From positions 1 to 64,000 of the forward strand of contig JADWQK010000871.1 of assembly GCA_017933935.1 (NCBI GenBank): a DNA stretch of 64,000 nt, in the 5' to 3' direction. This document shows, piece after piece, positions 60,801 to 64,000 of the stretch. The translations under genes were made by a program, and so were the position numbers. Source of the stretch: Sesamia nonagrioides (taxonomy: Eukaryota > Arthropoda > Insecta > Lepidoptera > Noctuidae). The notes under the pieces were generated by a model. The model worked only from the letters and a program-made list of their open reading frames with translations, was not told the DNA's origin and did no database searches. Positions within the stretch are counted from its first letter, which is position 1. Each line of letters starts with the position of its first letter.

Positions 60801-63800
60801 CGTAACCCGTCTACGAGGGAGGTTTGAGGCAAAGTCATGATGTGGCCACTATGCTACGATATTTGAATGTTTTTTTTTTTTAAATATTTACTGAATGCAC
60901 TTTTACTACATGAATCACGCGCATCATTATTCAGTAAATGACACTATAAATAGTCCAATGAAAAGTGAGCGTGACACTCATCTTAGCTTTTCCGCCAAAA
61001 CTGCAGCAGACAACATTTTATTCTTATTAACATATAGATTTTTATTTTAAATATTATTTTCTTTCTTCTTCAACAAAAATTATTATATATGTTGGGTATA
61101 ATCAACTATTCTGTTACTTCTTTGACAGTAAAAAAGATCTTAATTATGTATTGGAGGATAAACTAATTTTCAGTTAAGTGCGTCTTTTTCTTTCTATTTC
61201 ATTAAGAAAAGGATAGAAGATAACATATTAGTTTAATCCTGTCAAATTAAGATATTCCATAGACAGTTTAGACGCGATTATAAACATGGCGACCAAAAAT
61301 ACCACTATTTACGTCAGGCGCGGACTAATTTGATAGGTCTAAACTAACTTCAATTTAGTTTAGTTTGTGAACAATTTTGATACTTAATTGGAGATCCAAT
61401 TAAGTATCAAAATTGTTCACAAACTGAAACTGTTTAGTAGATTTGATATTGGATTAAGAGTATTATAGTACAGACCACAGCACAAATAGCTACTACATTA
61501 TGTCAGATTTCCTTATTAGATTTTCAACTTATCACTAAATAATTATGGCTCAAGGTTGATTGGGAATATATGAGAGTTTGGGGTAGTTTGACCTGCTGTG
61601 GTCCATACCCACACCTACTATAATAGTACTCTAATCCTGTAACAAAAGCATTAATAACAATCGGTTTTATTTTTGTTGTTAGTAAGTTATTGTACATTCT
61701 TACTTTTACATAAATAAATAAAATTTACATATTAACCAAAGAACCAGAATTGAATAGCAATGCTGTTAGTCTTATAGGTATGTTTCTGGATGACAGCAAT
61801 GCTACTATGATGCCACAGTGACTTTTGTTTTAGTTAGGTAGTCAAAGTAAAAAAAAATAGTATGAAGTGCAAATATTGTAAAAGTTATGCCAGGAAACCA
61901 ATTAATAATAATTATATTACATGGAGTATATTTACAACTTATTTATTTATTTATTAAAACTTTATGCACAAATAAAAACATTGCACAATGGCGGACTTAA
62001 TGCCTTAGGCATTTTGTACCAGTCTACCATAAGGTGATCTACCCTCATTGGTTTTATTAGTAATCTTATTACTTAGTAAAGATTTGCCGTCAAGATTAAT
62101 ATTATGAACAGATGTGGCTTTTATATTATTCATGCAAATTTTGTCTAAGTAAACATCTATTTAATTTAGTATTAAGAATGAAAAAAGTTTCTATCCATAA
62201 ATTATGTGGGTATAAATAGAATATAGTAGGAAGGCCTTTGCCATGCAATGCACATCATAAGTTTTTAATAGTTTTAATGATTCAACAATTATCTTATCTT
62301 TAAACTTGTCATAGTGACAAGCAGAAAAATTCAAATAATTCATTCAATTAAATTAACACAATCAAGGTTGCTCAAATCCTCAAGGCTAATAAGTTATTAA
62401 AATTAAATCTGACTCAAAATTAATAAGGTAAGTAAATATACTCTATGGTAATATATAGGTATGTCTAATTTTTTTTGTTTGTTTAGTTTAAACTCAGTAG
62501 ACTGTACTGTGGCTATTATAATAATTGTCTTTTTTTACTTAATTCGTTCCAAATGAGTACCAATGTGTAAGGCTTGGTATTATTTAGGCAGATTATTAGA
62601 ATTAGTGATGTAGGTAGTTTAGAAAAGTTTGCAACAGAAAATTGGCAAATTCTAAGCAGTTGCGTAAGCCATGATTTTATGGTCAGATGGTCGGTTTTAT
62701 AGTGTGATAGGATCATTAGTATTCATTTTCGCAAACAAAACTTGACTGTAGGCTTGGCATTATTTAGGCAGATTATTAGAATTAATGATGTAGGTAGTTT
62801 AGAAAAGTTTGCAACAGAAAATTGGCAAATTCTAAGCAGTTGTGTAAACCATGATTTTATGGTCATATGGTCGGTTTTATGGTGTGATAGGATTATTAGT
62901 ATTCATTTTCGCAAACAAAACTTAACTGTATTAAATAAAATGAATATAGGTACCTACCTACTTTTTTTTTTTTATAAAATAATAGAATGCTCGTCAGCAG
63001 ACAAACGAAATAATTCTAATCGATTTATAATCGGCGTAAATTATTTCATCATCACTGCTTTCAAAATGGTGAAGGAAAACGAAAAGAACCTTGAGGAAAG
63101 ACATGTCCTAGTAACAAAACTTCGAAGACATTAGGACATCTACCAACACGTACTGGCTGGGCCCGCTGTGCACCAGCGGTGCTCATATAGTAGGCTGATT
63201 TTAAGGATATAATGATTAAGATAGGAACCGGTTTTATATGCTCCGAAACGATTAAACCTACACGAACACAGTTACTTATCAGATAAATAATTTAAAAAAA
63301 TTTCAACACTCACCCAGCGTCATTCTGTTAACTTAAATATACACACAATAGCTAATCAAGTTTAAAATTGCAATATTAACAAGTAAATAAAAAGGGATTA
63401 GAATAATTACGCGATATGGTATCTATTGTCCGCGCACAAAGTCCAACTTTTTTAGACCACAGTATCGATAACAATGATTCGAAATGACAATATTAGTAGG
63501 TAGCTCAATTCACAGCATGAAATAATATACGCTTCATAAAAACACCCAACTTTCTATCAGCTGTTTTACAGCGAAGCAGCGAAGTGAATGTGCGTGCGTA
63601 CGTCAAATAATGTCAAAATATCAAATATTAGCAATGAACGATTGAACGAAGGTTTTAATGAATGAAGATTTGTCCACTAGCGCCATTGTGTTAATTCACA
63701 ATACTAATTAGTCAACGAGTTCATTGCGTACTTCTGTAGTACGGTCCCAACACGCTAGATGGCAGCATACTAAATTTTATACATACGAAGTAGAAAAAAA

Positions 63801-63893
63801 TAGGTCAAGATAATCATTGAAAATTAGGCAAATTTTACACTTACCGATATCTGTTTGGAAATATTTGATGGTGGTCCACAAAACAATTAACAT
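27699..63893 (-). CDS. Aldh3: class 3 fatty aldehyde dehydrogenase, 36-kb gene, 10 coding exons plus alternatives
   Basis: NAD(P)+-dependent oxidation of long-chain and other hydrophobic aldehydes to acids, on the ER membrane by analogy with ALDH3A2 and insect Aldh-III. Exons were joined by hand and phases agree at every junction. Form with the 63321 start: 508 aa; form with the 63891 start: 521 aa. In 508-aa numbering: oxyanion Asn126 in GAWNYP, general base Glu221 in LELGGK, catalytic Cys255 in GQTC, cofactor-binding Glu347 in EIFGP, PFGGVGASGMGAYHG at about 414-428, and a C-terminal hydrophobic anchor (about 482-502) before a basic tail. Two homologous 116-nt exons (8a, 8b) are predicted to be mutually exclusive. 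Introns reach 12 kb and are full of transposons. Family identity is certain; the exact substrate (lipid, pheromone or xenobiotic aldehydes) cannot be read from sequence. Confidence 0.92.
27862..28992 (-). other. ALDH3 intron 9, no repeat recognised
   Basis: AT-rich intron with a short hairpin (GTCACACCACGGTTGGTGTGAC, about 28321-28342) and a CG-rich patch at 28500-28580 flanked by CGCGCGAGTT motifs (28498 and 28936). No exon-like segment with consistent phase was found. Confidence 0.4.
28993..29128 (-). CDS. Aldh3: ALDH3 exon 9: PFGGVG motif
   Basis: Acceptor ttattaataacag/TG; the phase-1 G of either exon 8 completes Val410. It encodes ETLPFGGVGASGMGAYHGKK ... CLIKNFSPIGEKLA and ends GCATC/GTAAGT in phase 2. 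The PFGGxGxSGxGxYHG block is invariant in ALDH3 enzymes and packs beside the active site. Confidence 0.93.
29359..30141 (-). mobile_element. 5'-truncated RTE-type LINE with target duplication
   Basis: Flanked by AAGCAAT on both sides (29352-29358, 30142-30148). It is oriented on the minus strand: reverse transcriptase C-terminal coding, then a 3' UTR ending (GATGAT)n at 29359-29372. Truncated at the 5' end, as is usual for target-primed insertion. Confidence 0.85.
29448..30130 (-). pseudogene. RTE reverse transcriptase C-terminal fragment, frameshifted
   Basis: Two consecutive frames. The 5' one has MNLDKTKIMFN, VYLGQTL, RIQLGWAAFGKL and LPVMTYGAETWT, the classic end of the RT thumb in RTE/BovB-like elements. 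The 3' one has RMLGVSLKDRIRNEVIRQRT, LKWQWAGHICRR and RWSDDIKK. A frameshift at about 29695-29705 separates them. The RT catalytic box (FADD) lies upstream and is absent because of the 5' truncation. Dead copy. Confidence 0.85.
30208..31114 (-). other. ALDH3 intron 8b, unique part with short internal repeats
   Basis: Contains an imperfect local repeat of TTCACCAAATGGCTGTGTATTTTTTGGCTG (three to four copies, about 30690-30860). The long ORF here (30691-31014) follows from that repeat and is not considered coding. Confidence 0.4.
31119..32505. mobile_element. piggyBac-like non-autonomous element, copy 2 (undisturbed)
   Basis: CCTTTTGAACGCC ... GGGCGTTCAAAAGG with TTAA on both sides (31115-31118, 32506-32509); 1,387 bp. 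Near-identical to 930-2448 minus its nested MITE. Confidence 0.88.
32918..33033 (-). CDS. Aldh3: ALDH3 exon 8b, canonical-looking alternative
   Basis: Acceptor attgtatatag/A; donor GGAG/GTTTGG, which is weaker than the others. Exactly 116 nt, entering in phase 2 and leaving in phase 1. It encodes EKPLVMYVFSTSKK, then DNTSSGGMCINDTVMHMG. It keeps the SSGG and NDxxMH pattern usual for ALDH3. It aligns without gaps to exon 8a (about 16 of 38 residues identical). An open extension 5' of the acceptor (NNSLFGGGLTYSIV) is in frame but would need an acceptor of the wrong phase. Confidence 0.88.
34029..34256 (-). mobile_element. short Helitron, family H1, full copy
   Basis: On the plus strand CTAGCTTTCCGCCCGCGGCT ... 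TTATAATATTAGTATGGA; the element therefore reads on the minus strand and ends in CTAG. Confidence 0.85.
34260..36123 (-). other. ALDH3 intron between exons 8a and 8b
   Basis: Holds a half MITE X (34736-34864), a LINE/Helitron-like tail (about 35185-35280) and otherwise AT-rich sequence. A consensus donor (ACG/GTGAGT, minus strand, about 36002-36008) lies 120 bp after exon 8a, but no compatible coding exon precedes it. I found no third copy of exon 8. Confidence 0.4.
36124..36239 (-). CDS. Aldh3: ALDH3 exon 8a, diverged alternative
   Basis: Acceptor aacaattttcag/G; donor GGCG/GTAAGG. Exactly 116 nt, with the same entry phase (2) and exit phase (1) as exon 8b. It encodes EHPLVLYVFSKQSN, then EQTRSGSISMNDTIMFYG. 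The first ten residues and NDT are kept, while the middle and the SSGG turn have changed (RSGS). The reading frame is intact and the splice sites are good, so it looks used rather than decayed. Including both 8a and 8b would shift the frame before the PFGGVG motif. Confidence 0.85.
36831..36997. mobile_element. palindromic MITE family Q, copy 1
   Basis: TGTGGCTACCATGAGTTTTC ... GAAAACTCATGGTAGCCACA with a unique core containing CGACCACGTTTGGCGC. A second copy lies at 58421-58584. Confidence 0.85.
37075..37215 (+). mobile_element. tRNA-derived SINE, family S3, copy 1
   Basis: CACGGTTGTCGCAGTGGCTG (A-box-like head) and a tail with GGGTCTGGCAGTTTGCGTAT GTGAG. The better copy is at 40510-40700. 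Confidence 0.65.
38254..38457 (-). CDS. Aldh3: ALDH3 exon 7: cofactor-binding EIFGP
   Basis: Acceptor tttatcttccag/C completes Ser303; donor GAGCG/GTAAGT in phase 2. It encodes RLQALIDG ... IGGSYDANDKYIEPTVIANV ... MQDEIFGPILPIVPI ... AIHFINE. Glu347 in EIFGP contacts the nicotinamide ribose in ALDHs. Constant exon just before the alternative pair. Confidence 0.94.
38578..39027. repeat. minisatellite, about 11 units of 41-42 bp, in ALDH3 intron 6
   Basis: The unit is like TTGCCTTGAACATGGTGGGT AGAATTAATGTCATTTGGTT with variants (TTATTGGCTTGAACATGATGG). A higher-order pattern is visible: the TTTCATTATTGGC variant recurs in pairs. Confidence 0.9.
39145..39375 (-). CDS. Aldh3: ALDH3 exon 6: catalytic cysteine
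   Basis: Acceptor ttccacag/C completes Ser226; donor TTCAG/GTTAGT in phase 2. It encodes PVYIDNTVDL ... ILWGKFINAGQTCIAPDYVL ... SPDFCRIINGRHF. Cys255 in GQTC is the nucleophile that attacks the aldehyde. Confidence 0.95.
40068..40455 (-). repeat. LINE-derived 3' repeat, copy 2
   Basis: Reverse copy of 20600-20990, including the tail at 40068-40145. Confidence 0.7.
40510..40700 (+). mobile_element. tRNA-derived SINE, family S3, copy 2
   Basis: CGGCACGGTTGGCGCAGTGG and TCTGGTTCGATTCCCGC give A- and B-box-like motifs; the body ends GAGTCTGGCTGTTTGTGTAT GTGAG ... GCGCACCCACGATACAGG. Confidence 0.75.
40893..41040. mobile_element. palindromic MITE family P, copy 2
   Basis: CCCCCTAATCGGCGAACACA ... 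TGTGTTCGCCGATTAGGG; longer and less eroded than 22733-22859. Confidence 0.85.
41364..42015. mobile_element. TIR element with three internal repeats, next to ALDH3 exon 5
   Basis: Ends CACAGTCTAAAAATCATACA and TGTATGATTTTTATACTGTG are inverted repeats. The interior has three diverged 80-90-bp units with GATATGGGTGTCAAT, ATTGGGGTGCTTGTTAC and AAATGGCGGA. Confidence 0.65.
42084..42247 (-). CDS. Aldh3: ALDH3 exon 5: general-base glutamate
   Basis: Acceptor aatgttctag/GATGCT in phase 0; donor AAAAG/GTACCC in phase 2. It encodes DAVIVIEGGPQETTELLKQK FDYIFFTGGTSIGK ... PVTLELGGK. FFTGGTSIGK is the dinucleotide-binding loop, and Glu221 in LELGGK is the general base. Confidence 0.95.
42274..42420. 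mobile_element. MITE family T, copy 2
   Basis: Reverse orientation relative to 3747-3882; lies in intron 4, only about 30 bp upstream of exon 5's acceptor side. Confidence 0.75.
42501..42722 (-). CDS. Aldh3: ALDH3 exon 4: oxyanion-hole asparagine
   Basis: Acceptor tctacttttcag/CCAGAA and donor GATAAC/GTGAGT, both in phase 0; 74 codons. It encodes PEKGFVNMLDDVVIYNDPYG VALVIGAWNYPLQ, SAGNTVIVKPSE and LPKYLDN. Asn126 in GAWNYP stabilises the oxyanion. Confidence 0.95.
44237..44980 (+). mobile_element. two short Helitrons of family H2 around a SINE tail
   Basis: Copies 44237-44617 and about 44800-44977 both run from CTAAYATATAAAGCTGAAGAGT to CCACG(G/C)GAACGAAGTCGCTGGCGG ... GCTAGT. Reverse copies lie at about 45500-45650 and 53113-53285. 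A SINE S2 3' part (44632-44750) lies between them. Confidence 0.7.
47531..48088 (+). mobile_element. GC-rich retroposon with 11-bp target duplication
   Basis: A 558-bp insert flanked by TAAGTTAGGAT on both sides (47520-47530, 48089-48099). It is strongly GC-rich in AT-rich surroundings and ends TCAAAAAGA rather than in a long poly(A). No tRNA-like A/B boxes and no intact ORF. It could be a LINE reduced to its untranslated ends (R1/I-type suspected) or a SINE with an unusual head. Confidence 0.75.
49339..49560 (-). mobile_element. short Helitron, family H1
   Basis: CTAGCTTTCCGTCCGCGGCT ... TATAATATTAGTAAGGAT; slightly different tail (GGCGTGAAAGCGGACCAAAC). Confidence 0.8.
50398..51674 (-). 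mobile_element. mariner-type transposon, 1,277 bp
   Basis: Inverted ends CGAGGGTCATTTGAAACGTT / the reverse complement CCTGGGTCATTTGAAAAGTT, continuing to about 31 bp, with TA on each side (50396-50397, 51675-51676). Size and TA target are typical of mariner. Confidence 0.92.
50618..51493 (-). pseudogene. mariner transposase, inactive
   Basis: The N-terminal part starts MKMDKIEHRAVIKYLNLEGL and continues in another frame with GESAPSYATVKNWVAEFKRG and GPRSGRPSTA, the linker typical of mariner. The catalytic part is in a third segment, with VISVFWNAKGI-like sequence, SDYYCNLLRR and FHQNNARVH. The usual second catalytic Asp (HDNA) is Asn here, and the spacing to the last Asp (APFD) is about five residues short. 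At least two frameshifts. Not functional. Confidence 0.9.
51986..52282. mobile_element. complex foldback MITE with TA-type ends
   Basis: Outer ends TACAGTAAGGGTCAAAAGTG / CACTTTTGAATCTTACTGTA; inner arms AACCGGGGCAATTGCGTCT / AGACGCAATTGCCCCGGTT; and a direct repeat GAGAGGTAGGTTTTCAAATA in the middle (two copies). Confidence 0.75.
53285..53718. mobile_element. MITE family X, complete reversed copy
   Basis: ACAATATGTAAAGAAAACCC ... GGGTTTTCTTTACATATTGT; directly abuts an H2 Helitron on its left. Confidence 0.85.
54492..54551. repeat. 25-bp-arm hairpin abutting a SINE
   Basis: GACTACAGAAGGTGAACATT AGGCT and its reverse complement (one mismatch) with a 10-nt loop; the right arm ends exactly at the reversed SINE's (CATCAT) tail. 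Confidence 0.75.
54552..54935 (-). mobile_element. tRNA-derived SINE, family S2, near full length
   Basis: Reverse of 16559-16935: the tail CATCATCATCATCTCAGCGT is on the left, and the eroded tRNA-like head (GCCACGGAGG complement) on the right. It ends about 80 bp from ALDH3 exon 3. Confidence 0.85.
55017..55256 (-). CDS. Aldh3: ALDH3 exon 3: N-terminal helical region
   Basis: Acceptor tttttttttccgcag/TCGGTC; donor GAGAAG/GTGAGT; phase 0 on both sides; 80 codons from SVRRARDKFNSGVTRPIKWR LQQLQNLLRMYEEN to HHLEDWAKPEK. The R..L..L..MYEEN..AM.EAL..DL.R pattern is the ALDH3 N-terminal helix pair used in dimer contact. Confidence 0.94.
55500..56032. mobile_element. long imperfect foldback element, GC-rich
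   Basis: The left half, with TCACTTGCCTGTGCGCCAGG, TTTTAACCAACCCGCAACCC and AGGAGGCATCGGTC, is repeated in reverse on the right. The outer ends share AAATGACCTCT and TTTTACTGA(C/G)TAAAACCC in inverted order. The ORFs in it are by-products. Confidence 0.75.
56553..56694. mobile_element. MITE family T, copy 3
   Basis: AGACGATCGCATATCAAGCT ... GTAGCTTGACCTGCTTTCGTCTGTAC; same orientation as 3747-3882. Confidence 0.75.
57048..57406 (-). mobile_element. two head-to-tail family H1 Helitrons, the first truncated
   Basis: The CTAGCTTTCCGCCCGCGGCT end (57048) is followed 130 bp later by a second GCTTTCCGCCCGCGTCTTCG (57179) and then a full body to TTAGTATGGA. One element acquired two termini. Confidence 0.8.
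57932..58100 (+). mobile_element. MITE family R, complete copy
   Basis: TAATTACGTAACACATTATC ... AATAGTGTGTTACGCAATTA; interior TTGACAGTTCAACAATATTC ATTGCG. Confidence 0.82.
58421..58584. mobile_element. palindromic MITE family Q, copy 2
   Basis: TTACCATGAGTTTTCATTAC ... TCATGGTAGCCT; the core CGACCACGTTTGGCGC is shared with 36831-36997. Confidence 0.8.
59060..59100 (-). CDS. Aldh3: ALDH3 exon 2 (41 nt), common to both starts
   Basis: Acceptor cttttgttacag/GA; donor GCCGAG/GTGAGC. With the phase-1 G of either first exon it reads GITNLKPKSSNIAE in 14 whole codons and joins exon 3 in phase 0. Small, but both splice sites are strong and both partners fit. Confidence 0.85.
59345..59935 (-). mobile_element. 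GGGTTCCGTA-type repeat, short copy
   Basis: The ends AAAACCGGTCAGGTGCGTGT CGGACTC and GCCATTTGGCTACGGATCCC match the borders of 10370-15235 in reverse. Includes a G-run plus (AC)n at 59605-59637. Confidence 0.65.
60833..61015 (-). repeat. dispersed repeat paired with 47285-47458
   Basis: CATGATGTGGCCACTATGCT AC at one end and the GAGTGTCA-containing block at the other occur in inverse order and orientation at 47285-47458. Confidence 0.65.
61362..61425. repeat. perfect 31-bp-arm hairpin with 2-nt loop
   Basis: 61362-61392 is the exact reverse complement of 61395-61425. Confidence 0.9.
61470..61607. mobile_element. MITE family T, copy 4
   Basis: CAGACCACAGCACAAATAGC TACT ... AGTTTGACCTGCTGTGGTC; more diverged. 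Confidence 0.65.
61610..62570 (-). other. ALDH3 intron 1, AT-rich, nothing recognised
   Basis: Contains a weak LINE-tail-like block (about 61935-62110, GCCTTAGGCATTTTGTACCA) and no exon with matching phase. Confidence 0.35.
62571..62930 (+). repeat. 180-bp tandem duplication, two units
   Basis: Units 62571-62750 and 62751-62930 differ at eight positions (about 96% identical), mostly transitions. The period equals 60 codons, so unit 2 and the junction are open, and unit 1 has one TAG. Confidence 0.9.
63314..63323 (-). CDS. Aldh3: ALDH3 alternative first coding exon 1b (MTLG start)
   Basis: ATGACGCTGG/GTGAGT: three codons plus one base, phase 1, reading MTL-G into exon 2. A CAG lies two bases before the ATG (ttaagttaacag/A), so this could also be an 11-nt internal microexon of a longer 5' UTR. 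This form gives the 508-aa protein. Confidence 0.65.
63845..63893 (-). CDS. Aldh3: ALDH3 alternative first coding exon 1a (hydrophobic start)
   Basis: ATG at 63891-63893, then 16 codons (MLIVLWTTIKYFQTDI) and G/GTAAGT, phase 1: identical phase to exon 1b, so it joins exon 2 in frame. The first half is hydrophobic and could act as a short membrane or targeting segment. This form gives 521 aa. The promoter would lie at the window's right edge or beyond. Confidence 0.7.
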
Positions 63894-64000
63894 GGTAAGA
63901 ACAAAATAATGGAATAGGATAGCTAATCAGGGGTAGGGAATAAATTTAGAGCGGGTTGCGTGATGCTTCACTTTACTTTATCAGACATTACTGTTAGTGC

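Noticed and set aside
62742..63134. 130-aa ORF
   Set aside because: Made of one 180-bp repeat unit plus unrelated downstream sequence including SINE-like tail; changes between units are not biased to silent sites.

Overview
The window looks like nuclear DNA of a moth or butterfly (Lepidoptera). Coding sequence is split by GT-AG introns, the background is AT-rich, and more than half of the window is repeats of lepidopteran type: short Helitrons ending in CTAG, tRNA-derived SINEs with (GATGAT)n tails, RTE and CR1/Jockey-like LINE ends, and TTAA-, TA-, TTA- and 8-bp-TSD DNA transposons. No CRISPR array, operon, rRNA or free-standing tRNA gene was seen. All calls were made by reading the sequence; no database search was run.

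Layout. 1-3950: a LINE remnant, a possible small one-TM protein gene (minus strand), and a 1.5-kb piggyBac-like element carrying a nested Harbinger-type MITE. 3953-4943 (+): the last two coding exons of a gene resembling NOL9 (nucleolar polynucleotide 5'-kinase). 5395-6405 (-): a complete 192-aa Rho1 GTPase with its coding region in one exon, tail to tail with the NOL9-like gene. 6430-27000: intergenic DNA filled with transposons. It includes a 0.5-kb foldback, a 3,057-bp Helitron inserted in a 319-bp tandem array (the undamaged target is still visible next to it), a 1,447-bp hAT element with an exact 8-bp TSD, and many MITEs.

27699-63893 (-): one 36-kb gene for a class 3 (fatty) aldehyde dehydrogenase with a C-terminal membrane anchor. 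I could assemble ten coding exons whose phases match at every junction (508 or 521 aa). The gene has two alternative first exons (63891 and 63321) with the same donor phase, and two homologous exons of identical length (116 nt, at 36124 and 32918) that can only be used one at a time without breaking the frame. Asn126, Glu221, Cys255 and Glu347 are all present in the constant part. The predicted outcome is up to four enzyme isoforms differing at the N-terminus and in a 38-residue segment next to the substrate/dimer region. This is the most interesting host system here.

The ALDH3 introns hold a layered record of insertions: mariner inside a MITE, an RTE LINE inside another MITE (TSD intact), a second piggyBac-like copy, a minisatellite, and a GC-rich retroposon with an 11-bp TSD. 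Several short perfect hairpins (for example 10301-10369 and 61362-61425) are unexplained by any family I recognise.
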